From Bacillus sp. MM2020_4 (GTDB lineage: Bacteria; Bacillota; Bacilli; Bacillales; Cytobacillaceae), in assembly GCF_011250555.1 (NCBI RefSeq), contig NZ_JAANMZ010000001.1, positions 1 through 64,000 on the forward strand: a stretch of 64,000 nt of DNA, read 5' to 3'. Both the position numbers and the translations under genes were made by a program. Below the pieces are notes generated by a model. That model was not told where the DNA came from, searched no databases, and was given only the letters and a program-made list of their open reading frames with translations. How positions within the stretch are numbered: position 1 is the first letter of the stretch; each line of letters begins with the position of its first letter. This document shows, one piece after another, positions 26,128 to 34,550 of this stretch.

Positions 26128-26484
26128 ATGCTGGCAATGTTCTTTTGGGCATTTGTGATTGGCGGGTTAATTTGTGTGATAGGGCAGCTTTTATTTGATG
26201 TTGCAAAACTAACTCCGGGCCATACCTTAAGTCTGCTTGTTGTCATCGGAGCAGTTTTGGATGGATTCGGGTTATATGAACCATTAGTGGATTTTGCCGG
26301 AGCAGGAGCAAGCATTCCCATCACCAGTTTTGGGAATGCCTTAGTGCATGGAGCGATGCAGGATGCACAAGCACATGGAATTATTGGTGTATTAACAGGG
26401 ATGTTTCAAGTAACAAGTTCAGGAATCTCCGCAGCCATTATATTTGGATTTATTGGGGCCCTTATTTTTAAACCAAAAGGGTAA
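26128..26484 (+). CDS. spoVAEb: stage V sporulation protein AE (SpoVAEb)
   Basis: Small membrane component of the SpoVA channel, 118 residues, nearly all hydrophobic, with the [26 protein letters not shown] block that is shared in outline with SpoVAC. GGGGTGAGG lies before the ATG, within a few bases of the spoVAD stop. It ends the yhcN-type/spoVAC/spoVAD/spoVAEb operon. SpoVAA, AB, AEa and AF are absent, as in other reduced spoVA operons, so a complete spoVA operon probably lies elsewhere. Confidence 0.92.
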   Translation: MLAMFFWAFVIGGLICVIGQLLFDVAKLTPGHTLSLLVVIGAVLDGFGLYEPLVDFAGAGASIPITSFGNALVHGAMQDAQAHGIIGVLTGMFQVTSSGISAAIIFGFIGALIFKPKG

Positions 26485-26529
26485 AAGTACATTTTTTTTC
26501 TACCTTTTCGAATAGGTTGTCATGCCTAT

Positions 26530-26557
26530 ACACTTTATTAAGTCATTTCATATGTTA
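26530..26557 (+). promoter_or_regulatory. candidate sigma-K promoter of yjcZ
   Basis: CATATGTTA fits the late mother-cell -10 pattern CATAnnnTA, and AC lies exactly 17 bases upstream as the -35 element. It is about 30 bases before the yjcZ start. Such short consensus sequences occur by chance, so confidence is moderate. Confidence 0.45.
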
Positions 26558-26589
26558 TTAATGAGATTACTTAAGTGAGGTGACAGTCT

Positions 26590-26709
26590 ATGTGCTTTGG
26601 ATATGGCGGCTACGGCTACGGCGGTGGCGGTTTCTACGGAGGTTCTACTTTCGTATTAATCGTTGTATTGTTCATCCTTTTAATCATTGTCGGTGCAAGC
26701 TTCTATTAA
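26590..26709 (+). CDS. yjcZ: YjcZ family sporulation protein
   Basis: A 39-residue protein with a glycine/tyrosine-rich N-terminal half ([16 protein letters not shown]) and a single hydrophobic helix ending VGASFY, the hallmark of the YjcZ family of small sporulation proteins. GAGGTG lies seven bases before the ATG. It sits directly upstream of spoVIF as in B. subtilis, and has its own strong terminator. Role in the spore is unknown. Confidence 0.88.
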   Translation: MCFGYGGYGYGGGGFYGGSTFVLIVVLFILLIIVGASFY

Positions 26710-26733
26710 TAAGTAAGCTTATTTAGATGGGGG

Positions 26734-26768
26734 GGGCTGGCCTGAAAAAGTGGCCAGCCCTTTCTTTC
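26734..26768 (+). terminator. yjcZ terminator
   Basis: Nine-base-pair perfect stem GGGCTGGCC / GGCCAGCCC with a TTTCTTT tail. Confidence 0.88.
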
Positions 26769-26831
26769 CCCTTTATTCACAATTTTCTTTTTCCTTCATA
26801 CAATAAAGTAGTTTATGAAGGAGTGTGAGTT

Positions 26832-27092
26832 TTGAACATGGATAATGGGTTCTTTAAAAACATCGAAAAGAAAACGGGCGTTAATATGAAAGACATCTTT
26901 GACTTAGCTAACTCCTTACAGAATGCAAATTTTAAAGATGAAAAAACAGTCCGTAATGTGATTCGCAGAGTGTCTCAAATTGCTAATAAACCGGTAAGTA
27001 AGGACATGGAAGATCAAATTGTGAAATCTATCATTAATGATGGGAAGCAGCTTGATTTTAATACAATTGCTAACATGATGAATAAGAAATAA
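26832..27092 (+). CDS. spoVIF: stage VI sporulation protein F
   Basis: Small mother-cell protein (86 residues) needed for coat assembly and GerE function in B. subtilis (formerly YjcC). The N-terminus NGFFKNIEKKTGVNMKDIFDLANSLQ is typical of the family. TTG is taken as the start because AAGGAG lies eight bases before it; an ATG two codons later is 14 bases away from that site. Convergent with the helicase gene, sharing a bidirectional terminator. Confidence 0.92.
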   Translation: MNMDNGFFKNIEKKTGVNMKDIFDLANSLQNANFKDEKTVRNVIRRVSQIANKPVSKDMEDQIVKSIINDGKQLDFNTIANMMNKK

Positions 27093-27142
27093 AAAGAAGA
27101 AGACCAATCCTAAATTTTAGGAATCGGTCTTCTTCTTTTTGT
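27089..27142. terminator. bidirectional terminator between spoVIF and yjcD
   Basis: A long stem (AAAAAGAAGAAGACC with one mismatch to GGTCTTCTTCTTTTT) around TAAATTTTA, flanked by A and T runs. It serves both convergent genes and contains the end of the helicase coding region. Confidence 0.85.
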
Positions 27143-29423
27143 TAATGGGTGCTAGAAATCTAGAGCGGTTTGCTTTTTTTCCTCGTCTGCTGCTTGGTAA
27201 GGAGATATAAAGCTGCTCTTTGGCACGGGTCATTGCTACATAAAATAATCGTCTCTCTTCTTCGAGCGCTGTAAAATCGCCATTTCGGTAAGCTTCAAGG
27301 GCAAAATCATGTGGCAGGCTTCCATCTACAGCCCCAACCATATAAACGGTTTGGTACTCAAGTCCTTTTGCCCTGTGGATGGTGCTAAGGCTGATCGCAT
27401 CCGTAAAATGCTTGCTTAACTTCTTAATTTCCTTGTTCATGGCTGACATATGCTCTGCATGAACTAATAATGCCTCGATAGATGTAAAGCTTTTTGCAGC
27501 CACTTTAAGGTCCTTAAGATCATCGGAACCCTTTTCAAGTTTACTCGATTCATTACCCCGTTTCTTTAAAAAATCAAGAAACCCAATGTCTTTTTCAATC
27601 TTTTCAATGGCTGAAATGGGGGACAAATGCTTCAGGCCACGTATCAGGGTTACGGTCTTTTTTAACTTTTTCTCTTGAAAGACGTGTGCAGTTTTCAAGT
27701 GTGACAGGGCCTCAAGAAAACTGCAATCTTTGAGGATGCTCTCTGCTTTAATATCTTTAAGAACTGTTTGTTTTAAAAATAATAACGGCAAAATATCTGC
27801 GAGCGCCTGTGGGTCATCTTCCTTTAAGCAAATCTTTAAAAAGGAAAGGGCACTTCTGACAATATAGCGGTCATAAAAGCTTTCTGCATCCTGGTCAATT
27901 TTAAACGGCAGATTTGAGCTGGCCAATCGTTCAAATATTGACCGTGAGGCGACATTTGTCCGATAAAGAATCGCAAAATCCCCAGGGTTTGCTCCCTTCG
28001 CAATCTGCTCTTGGATATCTGTGGCAATCATGGTTGCCTCTTCCTCCTCATCGTAAGGGAAAAATAACATTGGCAGCGCTCCAGATGAAAATTGTGCCTT
28101 CATCTTCTTTGTTCTTCTCACTTTATTCGCAGCAATCATTTGATTGGCGGCTGCGACAATTTCATGGGAAGATCGATAGTTTTGGTCTAAGGTAACCAAT
28201 TTAGAATATGGAAAGTCTTTTTCAAACTCAAGCAAATAGGTGGGATCACTTCCCCTAAAGGAGTAAATCGCTTGATCATCATCGCCAACAGCACATACAT
28301 TTCGATGTTTACCAGAAAGTAGTTTAATGAGTTCGTATTGAACCTTGTTTATATCTTGAAACTCGTCAATTAAAAAGTAATGAAAACGATTTTGATATTG
28401 TTCAAGCAGGTCAGGAGTATTCCTTAGAAGCTGATGGCAGCCTATAAGCATATCGTCAAAATCAAATAGTCCTTCCTGTTGTTTATATTCCTCATACTTT
28501 CGATAAAGGAATGCAGCCTTTTCTTCCCACTCGGTTATGGGCTGTACCTCATCTGGAAACAGAAGTGAGTTTTTCCAGAAGCCAATTTGCTGCAACACTA
28601 AGTCATAGGCAAATTCCTTTTCAGATAGGTTAAGCTCTTTACCGGCGGCCTTCAAAATTTTATCCCGCTGCCATTCTTTTTTCAGCAGCTTGTCAGATGA
28701 CCAATTTGCACCATCATGGAACATAAGGATCCGATAGAAAATACTGTGAAACGTGCCGGTAACGATGCGATTGATTGTTTCTCTTTTCATATTTGGATAC
28801 GACTGCAAACGATTCTTCATTTCAGCGGCGGCCTTTGAAGTAAAGGTGACAAGCATGATAGAACTTGGATCGATTTGTTTTTCATTCAGCATATAGGACG
28901 TACGTGCTGTGAGCACCCGGGTCTTCCCGCTTCCAGCACCTGCAAGGACTAATAACGAGCCTTCGGTTTCCATGACGGCTTCTGCCTGACTTTGATCAAG
29001 GACGGTCCCATTTTCAGCAAGCTGCTGTAAATAGGGTGGATAATCACGAGGGATATTCCCAATTGGTTGGTTAAAAGGGACAGTGTATTCAATGTGTTTT
29101 GCAGGTTTGAAGAGTTCTAAATCTGTAGGGGACGCTGTAATGGTTCTGCCCTGCGGGATCTTAAATCCGTTCCTTTCGATATGGTGTTGTTCATGATCAT
29201 CCATTTTAACAATGGGAGGGAGCGGGTCCGGACAATGCCTTTCCGGCGAGTGAGGATGGAAAAAATATGGGTTACCATAGATTCCAAGATACATACGCAC
29301 CTTCTCATTGCAACAAGGGCAGTGGAGCTCATTATTTTTTCCAGCAAGATATATTTTTTGAAATTGATCCCGTGCTAGTTTAGTTAGATCAATAGTTTGA
29401 TTTTTATAGATAGCTGTTTTCAT
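27117..29423 (-). CDS. yjcD: UvrD/Rep-like DNA helicase YjcD
   Basis: Superfamily 1A helicase, about 768 residues. The N-terminus holds a small cysteine motif (LHCPCCNEKVRMYLG) and a His-rich stretch; the helicase core begins at LDQSQAEAVMETEGSLLVLAGAGSGKTRVLTAR (Q-motif and Walker A), with VTFTSKAAAEM, FLIDEFQDINKVQ (motif II), VGDDDQAIYSFRGS (motif III), and STIHRAKGLEYQTVYM (motif V). The start giving MKTAIYKNQ has GAGGT upstream; a 39-residue longer frame is not supported. B. subtilis YjcD has the same N-terminal cysteine patch. Its DNA repair role is inferred. Confidence 0.93.
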   Translation of the reverse strand: MKTAIYKNQTIDLTKLARDQFQKIYLAGKNNELHCPCCNEKVRMYLGIYGNPYFFHPHSPERHCPDPLPPIVKMDDHEQHHIERNGFKIPQGRTITASPTDLELFKPAKHIEYTVPFNQPIGNIPRDYPPYLQQLAENGTVLDQSQAEAVMETEGSLLVLAGAGSGKTRVLTARTSYMLNEKQIDPSSIMLVTFTSKAAAEMKNRLQSYPNMKRETINRIVTGTFHSIFYRILMFHDGANWSSDKLLKKEWQRDKILKAAGKELNLSEKEFAYDLVLQQIGFWKNSLLFPDEVQPITEWEEKAAFLYRKYEEYKQQEGLFDFDDMLIGCHQLLRNTPDLLEQYQNRFHYFLIDEFQDINKVQYELIKLLSGKHRNVCAVGDDDQAIYSFRGSDPTYLLEFEKDFPYSKLVTLDQNYRSSHEIVAAANQMIAANKVRRTKKMKAQFSSGALPMLFFPYDEEEEATMIATDIQEQIAKGANPGDFAILYRTNVASRSIFERLASSNLPFKIDQDAESFYDRYIVRSALSFLKICLKEDDPQALADILPLLFLKQTVLKDIKAESILKDCSFLEALSHLKTAHVFQEKKLKKTVTLIRGLKHLSPISAIEKIEKDIGFLDFLKKRGNESSKLEKGSDDLKDLKVAAKSFTSIEALLVHAEHMSAMNKEIKKLSKHFTDAISLSTIHRAKGLEYQTVYMVGAVDGSLPHDFALEAYRNGDFTALEEERRLFYVAMTRAKEQLYISLPSSRRGKKANRSRFLAPINKKKKTDS

Positions 29424-29514
29424 ATTTAAACCTCTATTTCTTGAAGTAAGACATGTTCTATCATAACAAAACAGGTGGGGAACGGAAAGTGTTTGCTTTA
29501 TTATCCAAAAATAG

Positions 29515-29543
29515 AAAAAACACTTGCCACGGATTGGCAAGTG
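29515..29543 (-). terminator. terminator of the yjcF-side genes
   Basis: CACTTGCCA pairs with TGGCAAGTG; read on the minus strand the stem is followed by TTTTTTCTATTTTT. It lies just after the yjcF stop. Confidence 0.85.
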
Positions 29544-29549
29544 TAGAGG

Positions 29550-29975
29550 TTAAACTTCTTTAATCATCGTTCGATGGGGAATTCCTGCATCCATAAATTC
29601 CTCTGAGACTACTTCATAGCCAAGTCTAGCATAGAAGGGAATGGCTTGTGTCTGGGCATTAAGTTTTAATTTGTGTAATCCCTGCATTTGGGCATAGCTT
29701 TCTATTTCGTTCATAAGCGCCTTGCCTGTACCTGTCTTTCGGGCTTCTTTCATCACACAAATTCGTTCCACTTTCCCATAGCCGTCAACAATCCGAAATC
29801 TGCCGGCACCGACAGGAGCACCTTCCTGGTACATGACAAAATGAGTGGCTACATCCTCGAATTGGTCGATTTCCTCTTCAAGCGGAACATTTTGTTCTTC
29901 CACAAAAACAATCTTTCTAACAGAAAAAGCATCTTCAAGTTCATTTTGATTCTCGACAATCTTAACTTTCACCAT
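29550..29975 (-). CDS. yjcF: GNAT acetyltransferase YjcF
   Basis: Predicted N-acetyltransferase of 141 residues. The acetyl-CoA loop is CVMKEARKTGTGKALMNEI (R-x-x-G-x-G/A form), with an N-terminal VRKIVFVEEQNVPLEEEID segment typical of YjcF/ElaA-type proteins. It ends just after the yjcG stop with a spacing of about three bases, so the two are probably one transcript. Substrate unknown. Confidence 0.88.
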   Translation of the reverse strand: MVKVKIVENQNELEDAFSVRKIVFVEEQNVPLEEEIDQFEDVATHFVMYQEGAPVGAGRFRIVDGYGKVERICVMKEARKTGTGKALMNEIESYAQMQGLHKLKLNAQTQAIPFYARLGYEVVSEEFMDAGIPHRTMIKEV

Positions 29976-29978
29976 AAC

Positions 29979-30491
29979 CTATTCCTTTCCCAGACGAAAA
30001 GTTTCATAAACAGTCCATGATCCATTTTCCAATTGATAAAGTAAATGGAAGCGGTCCACCGTTTCTTCGTGATTCACTTTAGTCATCCTTAGTGAACCAA
30101 ACACATCGGAGTGCTCATCATTGGAAAGCTTTTGTCCAATTGTAATATGGGGCACAAAGGCATAGTCTGACGTTTGTTCGTTAAATTCCTGTTTAATCTC
30201 AGCATGCAAGTTTAAAAGTTCTTCAGTTGGCTCTATTTTAAAATAGATAACATTATTTACAGGTTGAAAAGAGCTAATTTTAGATGTTTTTAAGGTGAAA
30301 GGTTTTGTATTGCCAGCGATTTGCCGTAATTTATCAGCATATTCCTTGGCATCCTCTTCAAGAGCTTCAAAACCATTCTTTATCGTTACATGTGGAGGAA
30401 TAAGGGAATAATGTGGGTCATAGCGTTTGCGATAAGAATTCACTAAGTCTTGAAGCTTTTTGGATGGGAAAATAACTACACCAAATTTCAT
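29979..30491 (-). CDS. yjcG: 2H phosphoesterase / RNA 2',3'-ligase-like protein YjcG
   Basis: A 170-residue 2H-superfamily protein. The two catalytic motifs are PHVTIKNGF (residues about 34-42) and PHITIGQKL (about 115-123). B. subtilis YjcG has this fold; its substrate is not established. GGAGGTAAACGT precedes the ATG. First gene of a yjcG-yjcF pair, in B. subtilis order. Confidence 0.92.
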   Translation of the reverse strand: MKFGVVIFPSKKLQDLVNSYRKRYDPHYSLIPPHVTIKNGFEALEEDAKEYADKLRQIAGNTKPFTLKTSKISSFQPVNNVIYFKIEPTEELLNLHAEIKQEFNEQTSDYAFVPHITIGQKLSNDEHSDVFGSLRMTKVNHEETVDRFHLLYQLENGSWTVYETFRLGKE

Positions 30492-30607
30492 ACGTTTACC
30501 TCCATTGAATTAAAATATTTTAGTAAAATAACATAGGACTTCTTGTTATTATAGCAAATTTTCAAAATATATAAAATGACTTTAGTACTAATGTAATGTC
30601 TGTTAGA

Positions 30608-31330
30608 CTAAAACAGCATTTTAAGGGCTCGTCTTAAATCCGGCTGCCAGTATGTCCATGTATGATTGCCCCTAAATTCTTCATAAAAATAGGTAAAAGG
30701 TTTCTCCGTCATCACTTTGGAAAGCTGTCGGTTGGGGCTTAAGAAATCACTTGTTTTTCCATCGGTAGTTTTTACTTCTATTTCTTGTGTGCCAATAACG
30801 TGATAAATCTCGATTAGCTGTGCCTCTTTAAACTCATCGACTAATTTCAATACCTTATCGTTAACCAAAGGAGACTGTAGCAGCACTTTCCCAAAGGTAT
30901 GCGGGTAATAAAGCGCAGTCATTAATGAGACGGTTGCCCCTAAAGAGTCACCAATTAGTGCCCTTGTCGAGCCCATATGGTAGGTAGGAAATTCCTTATC
31001 AAGAAAAGGCACTAATTCATGCGCAAGAAACCGTATGTATTGTTGATTTTGCTCACCGTCCGGGTGGTACTTTCGTCGGCGGTCCTCCACATTCTTATAG
31101 GGTATCCCAACTATAATAATATTTTCAATTTCCCGTTCAAAAAGAAACTCATCTGCCAATCGACCAATTCGACCAAGCTGAAAATAATCCCGTCCATCCT
31201 GAGCGATTAGCAGCGAGTATTTATAGAGCGGCGAGAAGTTTGCAGGCAGATAAATAAGGAGCTGCATTTCTTCTCCAAGTTCGTTACTTTGAAAGGTAAG
31301 TTCTTTGATTGTGCCTCTTGGAAATTCCAT
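30608..31330 (-). CDS. yjcH: esterase YjcH (alpha/beta hydrolase)
   Basis: Predicted esterase of the esterase-D/enterochelin-esterase type, 240 residues. The nucleophile elbow is GDSLG (in ALIGDSLGATVSL), the acid lies in the C-terminal third, and the histidine is in the FRGNHTWTYW block near the end. The start MEFPRGTIKE is chosen because GGGGGGA sits ten bases before the ATG; an upstream ATG overlaps that site. Follows yjcG on the same strand after 116 bases. Confidence 0.88.
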   Translation of the reverse strand: MEFPRGTIKELTFQSNELGEEMQLLIYLPANFSPLYKYSLLIAQDGRDYFQLGRIGRLADEFLFEREIENIIIVGIPYKNVEDRRRKYHPDGEQNQQYIRFLAHELVPFLDKEFPTYHMGSTRALIGDSLGATVSLMTALYYPHTFGKVLLQSPLVNDKVLKLVDEFKEAQLIEIYHVIGTQEIEVKTTDGKTSDFLSPNRQLSKVMTEKPFTYFYEEFRGNHTWTYWQPDLRRALKMLF

Positions 31331-31437
31331 TACGACAATTCCCCCCATGATTCGAATAGTACAAATGCATTTTACCATAATCGTTGTGGAAATGCTTTCA
31401 GAAGGTGAAGGGTTGGTGGATGTGTGGGCAGGCAGGT

Positions 31438-31662
31438 TTAATGAAGGTAGCGATGAATCGAACGAGAGTCAGGCATAATCGATAAAATATTTTCGCGCTT
31501 AAAGGTCCGCATTTGTTTCCGTGTCAAACAATAGGCGCGAATGTAGTCATCATGAACTTCCTTTACAATGAGTTTGCGCTGTGATAATTCTTGGTTTTCT
31601 GCAAGGTATATCATCTCCAATGGCATATGTTCTTCGATTGATCTGATTAAAAGTCCATCCAT
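31438..31662 (-). CDS. small WYL-domain-like protein
   Basis: A 74-residue protein, MDGLLIRSIEEHMPLEMIYLAENQELSQRKL at its start split by a strand pattern that resembles a stand-alone WYL domain (an IYLAEN strand, VKEVHDDYIRAYCL and a closing RTFKRENILSI). AAGGAGTG precedes the ATG. WYL domains sense ligands, often nucleic acid or nucleotides, and are normally fused to a helix-turn-helix; here no DNA-binding domain is attached. Similar small proteins are widespread in Bacillus with no known role. Confidence 0.75.
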   Translation of the reverse strand: MDGLLIRSIEEHMPLEMIYLAENQELSQRKLIVKEVHDDYIRAYCLTRKQMRTFKRENILSIMPDSRSIHRYLH

Positions 31663-31788
31663 TTTGGATCACTCCTTCGATTATCAATAATACCATTATA
31701 ACCGAACGTTAGTTCTTTATTCAAGTTAATTAGGAATGTACGTTCTATTCGTAGGGAGATTTTTAATCATGCTAAAAGAAAATGGCTA

Positions 31789-31816
31789 TTGACATTTTTG
31801 GTTTTTTTACTATAAT
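31789..31816 (+). promoter_or_regulatory. consensus sigma-A promoter of the tRNA gene
   Basis: TTGACA, 16 bases, TATAAT: both hexamers are perfect. The predicted start is about 14 bases upstream of the mature tRNA end. Confidence 0.9.
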
Positions 31817-31836
31817 TAAATTTGTACTTAATAAGC

Positions 31837-31908
31837 GACTTGTTAGCTCAGTGGGAGAGCACTTCCTTGACAGGGAAGGGGTCGTGGGTTCGAATCCCTC
31901 ACAGGTCA
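31837..31908 (+). tRNA. tRNA-Val (anticodon GAC)
   Basis: A complete cloverleaf. The acceptor stem is GACTTGT / ACAGGTC with one G-U, the D stem is GCTC / GAGC, and the anticodon stem CTTCC / GGAAG carries the loop TTGACAG with anticodon GAC. The T arm has the TTCGAAT loop. Its stem GTGGG / CCCTC has a U-U mismatch at the second pair. The 3' CCA is not encoded (discriminator A, then TCA). GAC reads GUC and GUU valine codons. It is a single gene with its own promoter and terminator. Confidence 0.93.
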
Positions 31909-31914
31909 TCACTT

Positions 31915-31948
31915 AAGACGCTACTTTAAAGAGTAGCGTCTTTTATTA
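31915..31948 (+). terminator. tRNA-Val terminator
   Basis: Eleven-base-pair perfect stem AAGACGCTACT / AGTAGCGTCTT with a TTATTAT tail. Confidence 0.9.
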
Positions 31949-32096
31949 TGCTTTCGTTTCAGTTCGTTACTTATCAATTCCCGGTCTAAAAATCTGTTCT
32001 ACCTCTTTTTAATCCTAAATCTGGTTTTCATTTTTAGGAAGTTCGTAATAGGGGTCTACCCTTTCATCCTCTCACATTGTACTTTCGGAACAATAA

Positions 32097-32127
32097 ATAA
32101 AGACCTAGTAGCATCTAGGTCTTTTGT
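32097..32127 (-). terminator. terminator of the TDT transporter gene
   Basis: AAAGACCTAG pairs with CTAGGTCTTT around TAGCAT; T runs on both sides make it usable in both directions. It lies a few bases after the transporter stop on the minus strand. Confidence 0.82.
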
Positions 32128-32131
32128 TTGG

Positions 32132-33178
32132 TTATCTTGGGTATGTATTGATTTTATTTTTAATGAAGAACGATCTAATAAGCCCTAAAAACACTAATAT
32201 CCAAACGGTTATCGCAATAAAAATCATTATTTTAGGTACAACCATTAGGAAGGGAAATTCTAATGCCTTGGAAAGTTGAATGGTACAAGTTGTATACATA
32301 GCTAAAGGGAACGCCATACCCCAAAACTGTGGGTCATATGTTATATGAATTTTTTCATAAATATATTTCCAAATCATCAGTATGAATAACAATGGGATCC
32401 ACCAGGTTCCCGTAATCCAATAAAATAGTGTAAACCCTTTTAAAAATGGAATAACCTCAGTCAATAGTGTTGAATGTTTGGCATTTAAAATTAAGTTTGA
32501 CCCGGCTAATGTCGCGATAGCAACAGCACCCATATTAATCCAATAAGGGGGTGTTAGTGATTCATGTTTAAAATCAACAAATGTAAATCGATAAAAGATT
32601 AATGCAATAATGTTTAGGTATAACATACAGCCTAATAAAAACATGGAGAATGTAAAAAATAAAATAATTTCTTTCCCATTTGTAAAATGTGGAGATAATA
32701 GTGTTCCTAAAACAGATACCGATTGCGTAGCAACAGCAGCGATTAACCATGCACCATTAATCCCTTGAGCAATCCTGGGTTTTTCCTTCCTAATGGTTAC
32801 AGAAAAGAAAAAGGAATACATGATAAGTAGCCACAAGAAAATAGAAAAAAACCACAAGTATTTTGCTAGGTGAAAAACGTCTCCAACGATGATTAATTGG
32901 GAGCCAAAAACACAAGTTCCAGCAATAAGTGTGAAAAAACCTGGACCCTTTTCGTGGCTAGTTAGATCCGCTATTACCTTCGGAAAATGCCATATTAATC
33001 GCAATATAGTTAATATCCATAAAATAATATAAAATAAACTATTTGCATAAAGTAAAATTTTTGCCATGAAGTGAACGTCGAGGAGAAATAAAGAAATAGA
33101 CAAAGCCCCAGTTGCCATGGTTAAGGCAAAATATCCTGTAAATAAATTAGATGTCTTTTCTTTTAAAAAGGAAATCAT
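32132..33178 (-). CDS. TDT-family transporter (TehA/SLAC1-like)
   Basis: Ten-helix membrane protein of the tellurite-resistance/dicarboxylate transporter family (SLAC1 fold), about 348 residues. The N-terminus GYFALTMATGALSIS and the core GINGAWLIAAVATQSVSVLG are family patterns. These channels move anions or dicarboxylates; the substrate cannot be told. The ATG is chosen because GTGAGG lies nine bases before it; a GTG five codons upstream would overlap a small ORF stop (GTGA). No neighbouring transport gene points to a pathway. Confidence 0.82.
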   Translation of the reverse strand: MISFLKEKTSNLFTGYFALTMATGALSISLFLLDVHFMAKILLYANSLFYIILWILTILRLIWHFPKVIADLTSHEKGPGFFTLIAGTCVFGSQLIIVGDVFHLAKYLWFFSIFLWLLIMYSFFFSVTIRKEKPRIAQGINGAWLIAAVATQSVSVLGTLLSPHFTNGKEIILFFTFSMFLLGCMLYLNIIALIFYRFTFVDFKHESLTPPYWINMGAVAIATLAGSNLILNAKHSTLLTEVIPFLKGFTLFYWITGTWWIPLLFILMIWKYIYEKIHITYDPQFWGMAFPLAMYTTCTIQLSKALEFPFLMVVPKIMIFIAITVWILVFLGLIRSFFIKNKINTYPR

Positions 33179-33189
33179 AAATTTTTGCC

Positions 33190-33279
33190 TCACTTTTTGC
33201 TTACTTTTAAACCAGGATCAAAATAGATTCTGGCTTTTATATATGTAATACTGCCGTTTCCTTCTTTCGGCAATCCCAT
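33190..33279 (-). CDS. possible 29-residue upstream ORF of the TDT gene
   Basis: An ATG-started frame (MGLPKEGNGS at the start, DPGLKVSKK at the end) whose stop lies inside the ribosome binding site of the transporter. A TATAAT-like box (TTATAATAT) is just upstream, so the start would be close to the mRNA 5' end and no ribosome site is visible. The codons look coding (balanced, no rare run), but 29 codons are too few to be certain. It may instead be untranslated leader with the small CTGCCG/CGGCAG hairpin. Confidence 0.3.
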   Translation of the reverse strand: MGLPKEGNGSITYIKARIYFDPGLKVSKK

Positions 33280-33429
33280 ACTGAAGTATATTATAACAAA
33301 ACTAACGCACGATTAAGAATACTAAAATGTGATTCTAATGAATCATCCAATTACACATACCAGATAATGGGCACCCCTTAAACATCGGGTAATCCAGAAT
33401 TTCTTGTTATTAATGGTACAACGCTTTAT

Positions 33430-34359
33430 TTAATATAGAACACGCCATAGATAAAACGTGGCATAGGATTGCCAGCCCTCCCAGCGTATAGAAAGCTTCA
33501 AAAGCTCTTCCTTCGTAGGCTTATTCATCGCCTTGGTTAGATGCCTAATGGCGTTGTGCAGTCCGACATCATCAATCGGATATGCCGAGGGATTACGTAA
33601 GCAGCGCATAATTACATAATTCGCTGTCCATGGACCAATTCCGCGGATAGTAATTAAACCTTTTTCAGCTTCTTTAAGGTTTTCCATTCTCATTAATTTT
33701 TCTTTTGATAATTTACCGCTGGCCATTAATTGGGCAATGCCAATGATGTATTCACTCTTTTTCAATGTCATTTTAATATCAGCCAAATCTGCAGGTGTTA
33801 AGAGGGCAATTTGTTCGCAAGTTGGAAAGATCCAATAGATCCTCCCATTCCATTTGATTGAATCACCAAACTTTTCAACAAATTGTCTTTTTAAGCTGTA
33901 GGCAAATGCTAGATTGATTTGCTGCCCTAAAACTCCCCAACAAAGGGCCTCAAATAAATCGGGCACTCCGATTACACGTAAACCATAAAATTGTTGGACA
34001 GGCCACTTAAGTAGTGGGTCTGCTTTTGCCATAGCATAAAATGGTGTTAAATCGCGATCGAGATCAAACCATTCACGAATATATTGGACGACTTCAGCGC
34101 GCTGCGACCGGTTTAGAGGTCTGGACACGATTAAGAACCTGACGACCATTTGATTGCTGTCATTCACGTGTATTTGTACTAAAGTTCGTGTTTCGCCAAC
34201 GACAATCACCCTCGTGATCATTTCGTTCTCAACCTCAAACAGACACTCATTTTTATTGCGCACTAAATAGTCAAGGTTGGCCTCACTATTAAAATCATCT
34301 GGTAGGTTGATGTGAATGTTCTCATCGATCTCCTGCCAATCTTGTTTATCTTCTTTCAT
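33430..34359 (-). CDS. alkA: DNA-3-methyladenine glycosylase AlkA
   Basis: Base-excision repair glycosylase removing alkylated purines. The 309-residue protein has an N-terminal AlkA-type domain, FEALCWGVLGQQINLAFAY, the helix-hairpin-helix LITIRGIGPWTANYV (residues about 235-249) and the catalytic aspartate in AYPIDDVGLHNAI (residue 263 or 264). GGAGGC precedes the ATG. It is divergent from a methyltransferase gene, so alkylation repair is grouped here as in the B. subtilis alkA/ada region. Confidence 0.93.
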   Translation of the reverse strand: MKEDKQDWQEIDENIHINLPDDFNSEANLDYLVRNKNECLFEVENEMITRVIVVGETRTLVQIHVNDSNQMVVRFLIVSRPLNRSQRAEVVQYIREWFDLDRDLTPFYAMAKADPLLKWPVQQFYGLRVIGVPDLFEALCWGVLGQQINLAFAYSLKRQFVEKFGDSIKWNGRIYWIFPTCEQIALLTPADLADIKMTLKKSEYIIGIAQLMASGKLSKEKLMRMENLKEAEKGLITIRGIGPWTANYVIMRCLRNPSAYPIDDVGLHNAIRHLTKAMNKPTKEELLKLSIRWEGWQSYATFYLWRVLY

Positions 34360-34550
34360 TTCAATGCCTCCACGTTAATTTCTACTACTATTATCACAAA
34401 AATTACTTTCGATTTCTTGCCTTTCCATCCTGTATGCTTACCTACAGTCTAATCGAAGGTTATAATAGAAACTAGAGGTGGATCAATTGAAAATAGGAAA
34501 TTTCAGTAGGAGAACCATTTCCGAAGTAATTGGATTGGAGGAACGACGTT

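Noticed and set aside
29424-29540. 39-residue N-terminal extension of the yjcD helicase
   Set aside because: The extension lacks a ribosome site, overlaps the promoter region, and the family starts at MKTAIYKNQ.
33240-33290. Riboswitch-like hairpin CTGCCG/CGGCAG before the TDT gene
   Set aside because: It matches no aptamer consensus I know, and has neither a terminator nor conserved loops.
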